Made by a program: the position numbers and the translations under genes
Source: Aequorivita capsosiphonis DSM 23843
Lineage (GTDB): Bacteria; Bacteroidota; Bacteroidia; Flavobacteriales; Flavobacteriaceae
Assembly (NCBI RefSeq): GCF_000429125.1
Contig: NZ_AUBG01000006.1
Coordinates: 124,001 to 188,000 of the forward strand
Direction of reading: 5' to 3'
Length of the DNA: 64,000 nucleotides
Notes under the pieces: model-generated
Seen by the model: the letters and a program-made list of their open reading frames with translations, nothing else
The model's database searches: none
What the model was told of the DNA's origin: nothing
Shown: positions 16,017 through 25,109 of the stretch, piece after piece
How the letters are laid out: each line of letters starts with the position of its first letter
Position numbering within the stretch: position 1 is the first letter of the stretch

Positions 16017-16877
16017 TCAAAATGTATCGAAGCCGAGTTTTTTTCGAATTTTGCGCCAGCGCAGTTTTCTTATAAATTCTCCTTCTTCTTCGGAAACGAT
16101 ATAATCCAGTTTCTTTTTTTTAGCTTTTTGATAGCCTTCGATACAATTCTTAAAAAACCGGAAATCTTGTTTTTTTGAAGCGAGTTTGGCTGAAGCAATC
16201 AGGGTGAGCGAGAATCCATAACGCATTTTATAGAAAGCTTCACCTTGTCGGTATTTTGCGGCTTCAGTATAAACCTTTCCAGTCGGTTTTAGGTGTTTTA
16301 CCTGAAGTGAAGGATATGTTTTTACTTTCCATCCGTGAAATTGGGCGAGGAGTTCATCTACGGTGTCCCAGCCCATGGATTTTTTGAGTCCGCCTATTTC
16401 TTGAAAACATTCTTTTCGATAGGCTTTTAAAGCTCCTCGAATATGGTCTTTGTTCGTGAGGTTTTCCACAATCCAATTGCCATCTTTTTCAATAGTACAA
16501 AAGCCTCCCGCGATTCCTACTGCGGGATCGTTTTTGAAAGCTAGAGCTATTTTTTCTAAATAATCCTTTGGAAAAATTAAATCTGCATCAAATTTGCAAA
16601 TAATGTCGAATTCAGTATCTAGTGTTTCTAAGCCTTTATAAAAAGCGTTTATTACCTTGCTTCCCGGCTCATGAAGTTTATCTGAGTTGTGAAAGATCCC
16701 TTTAATAAATTGGTATTTTTCTGAAAATTGATCAATTATTCTTTGTGTGCCGTCTGTGGAAGCATCGTTCACAACTATTACTTTTTTTGGAAGTAGGGTT
16801 TGTCCAACAAATGACTGGAGCATGTCGCCAATAAATACTTCTTCATTATGGGCAGGTATGACGATGTAGAAATCCAT
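16017..16877 (-). CDS. GT2 family glycosyltransferase
   Basis: 286 residues. The GT-A fold begins DFYIVIPAHNEEVFIGD; VVNDASTDGTQRI gives the nucleotide-sugar motif and CKFDADLIFP the DxD-type metal site (about residues 95-105). The C-terminal region is basic (GYQKAKKKKLDYI, WRKIRKKLGF), with no transmembrane helix. It adds a sugar to an unknown acceptor. The start codon overlaps the stop of the methyltransferase gene by one base, so the two are translationally coupled. Confidence 0.88.
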   Translation of the reverse strand: MDFYIVIPAHNEEVFIGDMLQSFVGQTLLPKKVIVVNDASTDGTQRIIDQFSEKYQFIKGIFHNSDKLHEPGSKVINAFYKGLETLDTEFDIICKFDADLIFPKDYLEKIALAFKNDPAVGIAGGFCTIEKDGNWIVENLTNKDHIRGALKAYRKECFQEIGGLKKSMGWDTVDELLAQFHGWKVKTYPSLQVKHLKPTGKVYTEAAKYRQGEAFYKMRYGFSLTLIASAKLASKKQDFRFFKNCIEGYQKAKKKKLDYIVSEEEGEFIRKLRWRKIRKKLGFDTF

Positions 16878-17398
16878 TAATCTCTTACTGCATATACCAA
16901 GTAATAGCGCGGCGTAATCCTTCGTAGAATAGGACGTATTCCGATTTTCTTAATTGGATTTGTAAATTTTTCACTTTTTACAATTCGCCATCCCGCTTTT
17001 TCCAGTAACCAGTCAAATTGCCAATCTTCAAATTCGTGGTAGTGACGGTCCCATTTGTCCGTCTTGCTTTGGTATGCTGAGGCGAACCAAAGTTTTAAGG
17101 GAATAGAAGCGACTAATTTTTTGGCTTGAATATCTTTTAAAACATTGAAGGGAGAAACTAAATGTTCAAAGATTTCAAAAGCGGTAACAACATCATATTC
17201 TTCTGTTTTTACAATAGCTGTTTTAAGATCCAGATCTTCTCCTTTGGAATTGGTAACCTTAAAACCTTCTTTCGATAAGATTTCTGAAAAAGGATTCGGA
17301 ACACCCAGATCGAGAATTTTTTCTTCTTTAGAAATAACTTCGTTTAAAAAACTTAAGGTGTGCTTGTATCTTTTCTTTGGAAATTGGCCTTCGTACAT
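16877..17398 (-). CDS. Class I SAM-dependent methyltransferase-like protein
   Basis: 173 residues. The pattern is that of a small methyltransferase: KILDLGVPNPFSEILSKEGF where motif I should be (without the usual GxGxG), EDLDLKT as the acidic motif II, and YDVVTAFEIFEHLVSPFNVL as motif IV/V. The incomplete glycine motif and short length leave the activity uncertain. It is coupled to the downstream glycosyltransferase by a one-base overlap, so it may act on the same glycan or lipid. Confidence 0.7.
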   Translation of the reverse strand: MYEGQFPKKRYKHTLSFLNEVISKEEKILDLGVPNPFSEILSKEGFKVTNSKGEDLDLKTAIVKTEEYDVVTAFEIFEHLVSPFNVLKDIQAKKLVASIPLKLWFASAYQSKTDKWDRHYHEFEDWQFDWLLEKAGWRIVKSEKFTNPIKKIGIRPILRRITPRYYLVYAVRD

Positions 17399-17510
17399 TG
17401 ACTTGGTTTCTTAATCGTATAATATTTTGATGCAGACTTAGGATATGTCACTTATGAAGTCTAAAACATTTTGTCTTACGTTCTAAGTCGTTTAGTCTTA
17501 AGTCTTTTTT

Positions 17511-18569
17511 TTAAACCTTATAAACAATCGCATTAATATTCATCCCTGCGCCAACGCTAGCAAAAATAATGACGTCACCCTTTTGAAGTGAATGTCCTTT
17601 TAGTTCACCGTTTAACACTAAATCATAAAGCGTGGGTACGGTTGCTACGCTGCTATTGCCCAGTCTGTCTATACTCATTGGCATAATATTTTCTGGCGTG
17701 GCTTTGCCGTATAGCTTATAAAAACGGTTTACGATGGCCTCGTCCATTTTTTCGTTTGCCTGATGGATCAGGATTTTTTTGACGTCATCGATTCCATATC
17801 CGCTTTTTTCCAGACAAGTTTTCATAGCGTCTGGCACGTGGTTTAAGGCGAATTCATAAATCTTTCTACCGTACATTTTAATATAGCGGCGATTGTCTTT
17901 TTTTTCTAGGTTGTTGCTTTCACCGAAATAGATAAAATGCGCCTCATCAAAAGCATACGTGGCGCTTATATGGCTAAGAATTCCACCCTCTTCATCTGTG
18001 GCTTCAACAATAGCGGCGCCAGCTCCATCACTGTAAATCATCGAGTCGCGATCGTGCGGATCTACCACTCTGGAAAGTGCCTCGGCACCAATCACCAAGC
18101 ATTTTTTGGCTATTCCCGATTTTATATATGCATTGGCCTGGATCATGCTTTCAATCCATCCTGGACAGCCGAAAAGCATATCGTAACCTACGCAACTTGG
18201 GTTTTGAATTTTAAGATTGTGTTTTACACGAGTGGCAATACTGGGCACAGTGTCACTTTGTACAGAACCGTGTTTTACATCGCCATAATTATGCGCTACA
18301 ATAATATAATCCAGTTCTTCCTTATTAATACCGGAATCTTTAAGGGCGTTTTCTGCCGCAAAAGATGCAATGTCTGAAGTGTTTAAAGTTTTAGGAATGT
18401 ATCTGCGTTCCGCAATTCCAGTAATGGCTTTAAACTTTTCAATGATGGTTTCGTTCTCTTGGCCAAAACGTGATCCATCTTCATTGTAAAAATGATGGTT
18501 GCCAAATTGTTCATTTTTTGCAATCTCGCTCGGAATATAACTGCCTATGCCTGTAATTTTGACATTCAT
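17511..18569 (-). CDS. 3-oxoacyl-ACP synthase III family protein
   Basis: 352 residues of the thiolase fold. The FabH-type triad is present: Cys135 in MLFGCPGWIE, His in ILIHQANEKM, and Asn in RLGNSSVATVPTLY. An insert near residues 27-45 and divergent sequence around the cysteine suggest it is not the primary FabH of fatty acid initiation but a relative used to condense a specialised acyl substrate. It lies 112 bp upstream of the methyltransferase/glycosyltransferase pair on the same strand, with no ACP or other fatty acid genes close by. Confidence 0.85.
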   Translation of the reverse strand: MNVKITGIGSYIPSEIAKNEQFGNHHFYNEDGSRFGQENETIIEKFKAITGIAERRYIPKTLNTSDIASFAAENALKDSGINKEELDYIIVAHNYGDVKHGSVQSDTVPSIATRVKHNLKIQNPSCVGYDMLFGCPGWIESMIQANAYIKSGIAKKCLVIGAEALSRVVDPHDRDSMIYSDGAGAAIVEATDEEGGILSHISATYAFDEAHFIYFGESNNLEKKDNRRYIKMYGRKIYEFALNHVPDAMKTCLEKSGYGIDDVKKILIHQANEKMDEAIVNRFYKLYGKATPENIMPMSIDRLGNSSVATVPTLYDLVLNGELKGHSLQKGDVIIFASVGAGMNINAIVYKV

Positions 18570-18603
18570 AAAGTAAAAGTTTCGTTAAAAATACGGAAAA
18601 TTC

Positions 18604-18698
18604 AGTAATCAGTGGTCAGTATGCAGGAGTCAGTGAGTAATTGTAAGTAATTAAACTTTGTTTCTACACTGATTACTGGCCTCTGACCACTGAATACT
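18604..18698. repeat. Long imperfect inverted repeat between gcvP and the KAS III gene
   Basis: Arms at 18604-18635 and 18667-18698: AGTAATCAGTGGTCAG is matched by the complement of CTGACCACTGAATACT, and the pairing continues less perfectly over about 32 bp around a 31 bp loop. It starts six bases beyond the gcvP stop codon, so it may act as the gcvP transcription end on the minus strand. Confidence 0.65.
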
Positions 18699-18703
18699 AT
18701 TCC

Positions 18704-21553
18704 TTAAGCTTCCATATAGGCTTCAATTGGGTCACAAGTACAAATTAGGTTTCTGTCGCCATAGGCATCATCTACTCTTCTAATTGATGGCCAGAATTTA
18801 TTATCTGAAACATATTCTATCGGAAATGCTGCTTCTTGTCTAGTATATGGATAAATCCATTCATCTGCAGTCAGCATTTGCATGGTATGTGGTGAATTTT
18901 TCAACACATTGTTTGGATTATCCTTATCGGCTGCTTCTATTTCTTTTCTGATAGAAATCATCGCATCACAGAATTGATCCAAAGACATCTTGCTCTCACT
19001 TTCCGTAGGCTCTATCATCAAGGTTCCTGCAATTGGGAAAGATACCGTTGGCGAGTGGAAGCCGTAGTCAATCAAGCGTTTTGCAATGTCCGTTACTTCA
19101 ATTCCTTTTGCTTTAAATGGACGACAATCCACAATCATTTCATGAGCTGCACGACCGCGTTCTCCAGCGTATAATACTTCGTAATGTCCTCTCAGTCTTT
19201 CTTTGATATAGTTGGCATTCAAGATGGCGTGTTGGGTAGCTTTTTTCAAACCATTTACACCAAGCATACAGATGTAGGCGTAGCTTATTAAACATACCAA
19301 AGAGCTGCCATAAGGCGCGCCTGAAATTGCCGAAATGGCTTTATCTCCACCGGTAGCTATTATAGGGTTTGAAGGCAAAAACGGAACAAGCTGCTTTGCA
19401 ACGCAAATAGGTCCAACGCCTGGTCCACCGCCACCGTGAGGGATAGCGAAGGTTTTATGAAGATTTAAGTGACAAACATCGGCGCCAATTGCTCCGGGAT
19501 GTGTCAGGCCAACTTGTGCATTCATATTTGCACCATCCATATAAACCTGTCCACCATTGTCGTGAATGATACCTGTAATTTCTCGAATTGCGGATTCATA
19601 AACGCCATGAGTTGAGGGATAGGTAACCATTAAACAGGAAAGATTGTCTTTGTATTTTATCGCTTTTTCGCGAAGATCATCAACGTCAATATTTCCTTCA
19701 TCGGTAGATTTGGTAACCACTACTTTCATTCCTGCCATCACGGCGCTTGCGGGATTGGTTCCGTGAGCAGAAGATGGAATTAAACAAATGTTTCTATGGT
19801 CTTCTCCACGAGATTCGTGGTAGGCACGAATAACCATCAAGCCAGCAAATTCACCTTGCGCACCACTATTTGGTTGCAGCGAAGTGCCTGAAAAACCAGT
19901 GATTTCAGTAAGTTGTTTTTCTAGTTTCTTTAAAATTATTTGATAGCCTTCAGCTTGTTCCACCGGAACAAAAGGATGCACGTTGCCCCACATTGGGTCG
20001 CTTAACGGAAGCATTTCGGCAGCGGCATTCAGTTTCATGGTACAAGAACCCAATGAAATCATAGAATGGTTCAACGAAAGATCTTTGCGTTCCAGTTTTT
20101 TGATGTAACGCATCATATCGGTTTCGCTGTGGTATTTGTTGAAAACCTCCTGTTGCATAAACTCGGTTTTACGAGCTACTTCCTGAGGGATTTTGTTTCC
20201 GGTTTCCAGTTCTGTGATTTTTAGGAAATCTTTTTTGATTGCTTCGGAAAAAATTGCAAGAATCTTGTTGAGGTCTTTTACGGTTGTGGTTTCGTTTATG
20301 GAGATTGAAACCGTTTCGTTGTCTGGGTAATAGAAATTCACCTCTTTCGCTTCCGCCAAGAACTTAATTTTCGTAGCATCGGTCTTTATTGCGATGGTGT
20401 CAAAATAAGTTTCGTTTAGTTGTTCAAAACCTAGTTTTTCCAAAGCATTTGCAAGCGTTGTGGCTCCGTTATGCACTTTACGGGCAATATATTTCAAGCC
20501 TTCAGGACCGTGATAAACGGCATACATTCCTGCCATAACGGCCAATAAAACTTGCGCAGTACAAATATTTGAAGTCGCTCTGTCTCGTTTAATGTGTTGT
20601 TCGCGGGTTTGAAGAGCCATACGTAGGGCTCTATTTCCGTCAGTATCTTTTGTTACGCCAATAATCCTTCCCGGAATATTGCGTTTGTACTCATCTTTTG
20701 TAGCAAAGAAAGCAGCATGTGGCCCTCCATAACCAAGTGGAATTCCAAATCGTTGAGTAGTTCCAACAACCACATCAACGCCAAAATGGCCTGGAGATTC
20801 CAGCAATACAAGGCTTAGAATATCTGCTGCAACGGCAACTTTTATATTGTTGGCATTTGCTTTTTCAATAAAATCCTTATAGTTGTGAACTCTTCCTGTT
20901 CTGCTAGGATATTGAATAATTGCGCCAAAAAATTCTTCTGAAAAATCGAACTCTTCGTGATTGCCTACAACCAATTCTACACCAATAGGTTCTGAACGGG
21001 TTTGCAGAATAGCAAGTGTCTGCGGAAATATATCGTCAGAAACAAAGAACTTGGAGGCCTTGTTCTTTTTCTTTTCTTTTTCCCGAACGGCAAAAAGCAG
21101 TGACATGGCTTCGGCTGCGGCTGTAGATTCATCGAGAAGAGAGGCATTTGCCAGCTCCATTCCGGTTAAATCTGAAACCATAGTTTGGAAATTCAGTAAC
21201 GCTTCCAGTCTGCCTTGGGCAATCTCAGCTTGGTATGGCGTGTAGGCCGTGTACCATCCCGGGTTTTCAAGAACGTTTCTTTGAATTACTGGCGGTATAT
21301 TGGATTGATTATAACCCAAACCGATGTAAGTTTTGAAAATTTTATTTTTTGAAGATAGCTCTGTAATGTGCTCAAGATACTCCTGCTCACTCATTGCTGT
21401 TTCCAAATTGAGTGCTTTTTTTAGCAGAATGTCATCTGGAACTGTTTCGAAGATAAGTTGGTCAAGTGATTTTACACCAATGATTTCAAGCATTTCGGGA
21501 AGGTCGCTTTCCCGGGGACCGATATGCCTTAAAGCAAAAGAATCTGTATTCAT
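18704..21553 (-). CDS. gcvP: Glycine dehydrogenase (decarboxylating), P-protein
   Basis: 949 residues, the long form with both halves fused in one chain. It decarboxylates glycine on pyridoxal phosphate and hands the aminomethyl group to the lipoyl H-protein of the glycine cleavage system. The PLP lysine is K700 in HLNLHKTFAIPHGGGGPG; SAHGTNPASAVMAG and MDGANMNAQVGL are other conserved segments. The N-terminal half starts FALRHIGPRESD, as is typical. H- and T-protein genes are not in the window. A -7 box lies upstream at 21678-21685. Confidence 0.96.
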   Translation of the reverse strand: MNTDSFALRHIGPRESDLPEMLEIIGVKSLDQLIFETVPDDILLKKALNLETAMSEQEYLEHITELSSKNKIFKTYIGLGYNQSNIPPVIQRNVLENPGWYTAYTPYQAEIAQGRLEALLNFQTMVSDLTGMELANASLLDESTAAAEAMSLLFAVREKEKKKNKASKFFVSDDIFPQTLAILQTRSEPIGVELVVGNHEEFDFSEEFFGAIIQYPSRTGRVHNYKDFIEKANANNIKVAVAADILSLVLLESPGHFGVDVVVGTTQRFGIPLGYGGPHAAFFATKDEYKRNIPGRIIGVTKDTDGNRALRMALQTREQHIKRDRATSNICTAQVLLAVMAGMYAVYHGPEGLKYIARKVHNGATTLANALEKLGFEQLNETYFDTIAIKTDATKIKFLAEAKEVNFYYPDNETVSISINETTTVKDLNKILAIFSEAIKKDFLKITELETGNKIPQEVARKTEFMQQEVFNKYHSETDMMRYIKKLERKDLSLNHSMISLGSCTMKLNAAAEMLPLSDPMWGNVHPFVPVEQAEGYQIILKKLEKQLTEITGFSGTSLQPNSGAQGEFAGLMVIRAYHESRGEDHRNICLIPSSAHGTNPASAVMAGMKVVVTKSTDEGNIDVDDLREKAIKYKDNLSCLMVTYPSTHGVYESAIREITGIIHDNGGQVYMDGANMNAQVGLTHPGAIGADVCHLNLHKTFAIPHGGGGPGVGPICVAKQLVPFLPSNPIIATGGDKAISAISGAPYGSSLVCLISYAYICMLGVNGLKKATQHAILNANYIKERLRGHYEVLYAGERGRAAHEMIVDCRPFKAKGIEVTDIAKRLIDYGFHSPTVSFPIAGTLMIEPTESESKMSLDQFCDAMISIRKEIEAADKDNPNNVLKNSPHTMQMLTADEWIYPYTRQEAAFPIEYVSDNKFWPSIRRVDDAYGDRNLICTCDPIEAYMEA

Positions 21554-21677
21554 AGTTGTGCTGTATTTCGCCGCAGCCTGTTCTTAGTACAATATAAACT
21601 TCCGCGGATATTTTTTTATTACTTTTCCGTTTTGTGCTCGGTCAACTAGAGTAAATCAATAATTGACAAAACGGTGC

Positions 21678-21685
21678 AAAATTAC
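21678..21685 (-). promoter_or_regulatory. Candidate -7 box for gcvP
   Basis: On the minus strand this reads TAATTTTG, matching TAnnTTTG. It would give a leader of about 120 nt before the gcvP ATG. No glycine riboswitch fold was recognised in that leader. Confidence 0.4.
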
Positions 21686-21782
21686 AATTTTTAAGGTGAA
21701 TTTATAGGCTTTTAAGTCATTGAAAAACATAATTTTTCAACTAAATTTAAACCCTGCAAATACTCTAGCTATTCTTGAATTT

Positions 21783-22601
21783 ATGAAGCCTTTAATCGGC
21801 GTTTTCGATTTTTATATAAACAGTAGCATTCATGTTGCGCTAGCTGTCCTAGCATTTTTGGCCATCACTGTTATGGAATATGAATTGACCATACCGCCGG
21901 CGCTGTGGGCATTTGTATTTTTTGGGACTTTAACCGGCTATAATTTTGTGAAATATTCTAAAGTAGCAGGGCTTCATCATCACAGATTGACGCGTTCTTT
22001 GAAAACGATCCAGATCTTTTCAGCCGTCTCTTTTATTTTGCTTGGCATTGTTGCTTTTCGTCTTTCAATCCAGGTATTGTTAATAACTGGTTTGTTTAGT
22101 TTGGCAACTTTTTTTTATGCGGTGCCATTGATTCATAATAAAAATCTTAGGAGCCTTTCCGGAATAAAAATCTTTGTAGTTGGCTTTGTCTGGGCGGGAG
22201 TAACTGTTATTGTTCCCGTTGTAGCTTCAGAAATGCCAGTTTCTGGAGATGTATTGCTTACTTTTCTTCAACGTGTTTTAATTGTTATTGCGCTTATTTT
22301 ACCTTTTGAAATTCGGGATGTGCCTTATGATCCACTTAACCTTAAGACCTTGCCACAACAGTTGGGGATTTGGAATACTAAGATGTTAGGAGAAGCAATT
22401 CTATTACTCTGTATCGTTTTTGAATTTTTTAAAGAGGATTCTCAGATAGCTTATATTGCAAGTCTCTTAGTTTTTTGTGCAATTTTGGGGTGGGTGTTGA
22501 TTATTTCAAAAGCCGATCAAAAACGATATTTTGCCTCTTTTTGGGTAGAAGGTTTGCCTATTCTTTGGTTTTTATTGTTTTTGCTTTTGGAAAAATTTTA
22601 G
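21783..22601 (+). CDS. UbiA-like integral membrane protein
   Basis: 272 residues from the ATG at 21783; a TTG at 21720 could add 21 residues. There are eight or nine hydrophobic segments. EIRDVPYDPLNLKTLPQQLG near residue 195 resembles the second Asp-rich loop of UbiA-type prenyltransferases (DxxxD), and GYNFVKYSK stands where the first Asp motif (NxxxD) would be, but its acidic residues are missing. A prenyltransferase role is thus doubtful; it may be a catalytically altered relative. Its 3' end overlaps the convergent anti-sigma-like gene by four bases. Confidence 0.55.
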   Translation: MKPLIGVFDFYINSSIHVALAVLAFLAITVMEYELTIPPALWAFVFFGTLTGYNFVKYSKVAGLHHHRLTRSLKTIQIFSAVSFILLGIVAFRLSIQVLLITGLFSLATFFYAVPLIHNKNLRSLSGIKIFVVGFVWAGVTVIVPVVASEMPVSGDVLLTFLQRVLIVIALILPFEIRDVPYDPLNLKTLPQQLGIWNTKMLGEAILLLCIVFEFFKEDSQIAYIASLLVFCAILGWVLIISKADQKRYFASFWVEGLPILWFLLFLLLEKF

Positions 22602-22852
22602 GGTTTAGGTGTAGTATTCATCTCTTGTTGAAGTTGCATCTTCAGGCGCTGTTTCTCTTCTGGATGAAGTGTTTTTAGTTTTGAGGCCGCTATGATGTCG
22701 GTAAGTTTTACATTCTGTTTGGAATAATTACGGCATAGTTTACAAATTGCTAAATGCATTTTCAAGATGACTATATCCCAAAATCCCGCCTCATTATACT
22801 GGCTTTTATCGCAGACATGAGCCGCTTCATTACATTTTAAAAAAAATCTCAT
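22598..22852 (-). CDS. Small zinc-finger anti-sigma-like protein
   Basis: 84 residues, soluble. It has the anti-sigma zinc pattern: a Cys/His pair early (CNEAAHVCD) and HLAICKLCRNY, the H-x3-C-x2-C motif of ZAS domains. No transmembrane helix is present, so it would be a cytoplasmic regulator. It begins 9 bp after the stop of the ECF sigma gene, and such pairs usually work together: the anti-sigma protein binds and silences the sigma factor until a signal (often redox or metal stress) releases it. That role is inferred from motif and position. Confidence 0.65.
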   Translation of the reverse strand: MRFFLKCNEAAHVCDKSQYNEAGFWDIVILKMHLAICKLCRNYSKQNVKLTDIIAASKLKTLHPEEKQRLKMQLQQEMNTTPKP

Positions 22853-22861
22853 ATTAATACT

Positions 22862-23413
22862 TTAATTGAACCAGTTTTTCTCTAAACACTCGATTAATGA
22901 TTTTCGTGCTCGATGAATTATTACCCATAAGTTAGACGGCGTAATATTGTATTCTTTACAAATGGCATCGGTATCTTGGTTTTCGATGGTTTTCTTTCTA
23001 AAGATTGCGGCTTGTTTTTCGCTGAGTTTATCTAAGCATTCCAGAATAGCAAGACCAAGTTCTTCATTTTCCATCTTGTCCTGCGCATTTTTATCGAATG
23101 GATCTGCGGCGTTTTCTTCAAGCCAATCGCCTTCGGAACCTTCATCTTTATAGGAAATATGAACCTCAGTCCTTCCTTTTTTCGAGCTTCTTTTTCGGTA
23201 ATAGTCAATTATTTTTCGCTTTAAAATTGAAATAAGCCAAGTGCGTTCGGTGGCTTCCCCCTTAAAATTGTTTTTCGATTTGAGGCCTGCTAAAAAAGTT
23301 TCTGAAATCAGATCTTGGGCAACAATAGGGTCATTAACCCTAACTATGGTGTAGTTATAGAGATAATCGGCATATTTATCGACCCAGTGGTCAGGATTTA
23401 ATAGTTCCAGAAT
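22862..23413 (-). CDS. ECF-type RNA polymerase sigma factor (no canonical start codon)
   Basis: The frame encodes about 182-183 residues of a complete ECF sigma factor: region 2 (NPDHWVDKYADYLYNY, then VAQDLISETFLAGLKSK), RTWLISILKRKIIDYYRKR, and region 4 (LSEKQAAIFRKKTIENQDTD, with IHRARKSLIECL as recognition helix). An in-frame TAG lies at 23426-23428, and between it and the conserved region there is no ATG, GTG or TTG; the first ATG is internal at 23074, after region 2. The likely starts are ATT at 23413 or CTG at 23410. It is followed by the anti-sigma gene. Sequence error is an alternative. Confidence 0.75.
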   Translation of the reverse strand: MLELLNPDHWVDKYADYLYNYTIVRVNDPIVAQDLISETFLAGLKSKNNFKGEATERTWLISILKRKIIDYYRKRSSKKGRTEVHISYKDEGSEGDWLEENAADPFDKNAQDKMENEELGLAILECLDKLSEKQAAIFRKKTIENQDTDAICKEYNITPSNLWVIIHRARKSLIECLEKNWFN

Positions 23414-23578
23414 GATAGTTTTAATCTATTATAAAAGTAATGAAGTTAGCGCAAGATATACGAAAACTACACGCTTTTGTATTTAAATATTTATAAAAAA
23501 AACAGTTAAAATTTTATAATTCAATGATATATTAGTGAGAAATTTTATTTTTACGGCACAAATTATATAACCTTCTCG

Positions 23579-25024
23579 ATGAAAAAAATTACTATTGGAA
23601 TATTTTCCTTCCTATTATTTACACTGACTGCTATTGCCCAAAACGGCAATTCTATTTATGCTACTATGGATGCGGAAGATGCGGCATCTTTTAAAACGCT
23701 CTATCCTAATGATGTACAGATTTTAAAAACTGAAAACAATCAATCTGCTGTTTTTATTTCTGAAGAAGTGGCACATCACATTCACGACAATGTGCAAACC
23801 CATGGTCCTGGCTATATCTTTAAAGCTTCTGAAGAAAAAGCGCTTTCGGCTTTAAATCAGTTGCAGCGCAGACCTTCAGTCTTGGACTACTCCATTACTG
23901 AAGATGCTTTTGTAAACGAATGTCTAGATTTGGTTGATAGTCAGAATATTGAGGATAACATTTTGCTGTTACAAGCTTATGGCACACGTTACCACACAAA
24001 ACCACAAGCAGAGCAGGCGGTTATGGATCAGCAGGCAAAATGGGATGCGTGGATTTTGGCTTCTGGAAGAACGGATATTCATACACGAATTTATAATCAC
24101 GTCAATACGCCGATGCCTTCTGTAATTCTAACTATTGATGGAGCAAATACTCCAGACGAATTTGTGATTATTGGTGGACATATAGATTCAACTTCACAAG
24201 GGGATAAAAATGATGCTCCCGGAGCCGATGATAATGCTTCAGGAATTTCCTCGCTTAACGAGATGGTGCGCGTGCTTTTGGCCAAAAACTTTGTGCCTAA
24301 TAGAACTATTGAGGTCATGGCTTTTGCTGCCGAGGAGCAGGGTCTTGTAGGCTCTGCAGAAATAGCGGAGGAATATGCAGATAACGGTGTAAATGTGGCC
24401 GCGTATGTGCAATTTGATATGACAGGTTATAAAGGTTCCAGCAGAGATATTTATATAACTACCGATTATTATAATAGTTCAACTTTAAACGACTATTTAT
24501 TCGCGTTGATGGATCATTACAACGCCAACGGCGCTCATAACTTTAGATATGCCACAACCGAATGCGGTTATGGTTGTTCAGATCATGCTAGTTGGGCGGC
24601 AAATGGCTATGACGCGGCTTTCCCATTTGAGGCTGCAATGAGTCAAGACAACCCTAATATCCACAGTTCTAACGATCTATATTCCTTTTTTAATACCCCG
24701 GATCACGCAACTAAATTTACAAAACTAGGCTTAGAATTTCTTATTGAAGCAGCTAAGCCAGAAACGCTTTCAGTGAATGATTTTTCTGAAAAAGCAATTA
24801 CTGTTTATGTGAAGGATAAAAGTTTGAATTATCGTTTAAACAATAAGGTATCAGATGTGACAGCCATTGCCATTTATAATGTTGCCGGACAAAGAATCTA
24901 TTCAGAAAAAGTGAATAATGAAAATGGAAGCTTGCAACTTCAACAATTTGCAAAAGGTTTCTATATTGCGCAGTTTGCTTTAGAAAACGGGCATACCTTA
25001 ACGAAGAAGTTTATTTTGAACTAG
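23579..25024 (+). CDS. Secreted M28-family aminopeptidase with T9SS sorting domain
   Basis: 481 residues. Signal peptide MKKITIGIFSFLLFTLTAIA; a pro-region to about residue 105; then an M28 catalytic domain with the full two-zinc ligand set: H201 (GGHIDST), D217 (GADDNASG), E252/E253 (AAEEQGL), D280 (QFDMTGY) and H336 (CSDHASW). The last 75 residues are a type A T9SS C-terminal domain (IAIYNVAGQRIYSEKV...KKFILN), so it is exported by the system whose PorU/PorV genes open the window. It releases N-terminal amino acids from peptides outside the cell. It is a single gene ending in a bidirectional terminator. Confidence 0.93.
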   Translation: MKKITIGIFSFLLFTLTAIAQNGNSIYATMDAEDAASFKTLYPNDVQILKTENNQSAVFISEEVAHHIHDNVQTHGPGYIFKASEEKALSALNQLQRRPSVLDYSITEDAFVNECLDLVDSQNIEDNILLLQAYGTRYHTKPQAEQAVMDQQAKWDAWILASGRTDIHTRIYNHVNTPMPSVILTIDGANTPDEFVIIGGHIDSTSQGDKNDAPGADDNASGISSLNEMVRVLLAKNFVPNRTIEVMAFAAEEQGLVGSAEIAEEYADNGVNVAAYVQFDMTGYKGSSRDIYITTDYYNSSTLNDYLFALMDHYNANGAHNFRYATTECGYGCSDHASWAANGYDAAFPFEAAMSQDNPNIHSSNDLYSFFNTPDHATKFTKLGLEFLIEAAKPETLSVNDFSEKAITVYVKDKSLNYRLNNKVSDVTAIAIYNVAGQRIYSEKVNNENGSLQLQQFAKGFYIAQFALENGHTLTKKFILN

Positions 25025-25043
25025 TGTCAGGAGACATTTGGAA

Positions 25044-25097
25044 AAAACCTAACAGGAGATTGCTTCGTTCCTCGCAATGACGCCTGTTAGGTCTTTT
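25044..25097. terminator. Bidirectional terminator with repeat copy 3 in its loop
   Basis: ACCTAACAGG at 25047-25056 pairs with CCTGTTAGGT at 25083-25092, with A-runs before and T-runs after, so it can serve both the M28 gene (+) and the M3 gene (-). The loop is a copy of the dispersed repeat seen at 1985-2030, in reverse orientation: GGAGATTGCTTCGTTCCTCG then CAATGACG. Confidence 0.8.
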
Positions 25098-25109
25098 TCA
25101 TTCTCCCCC

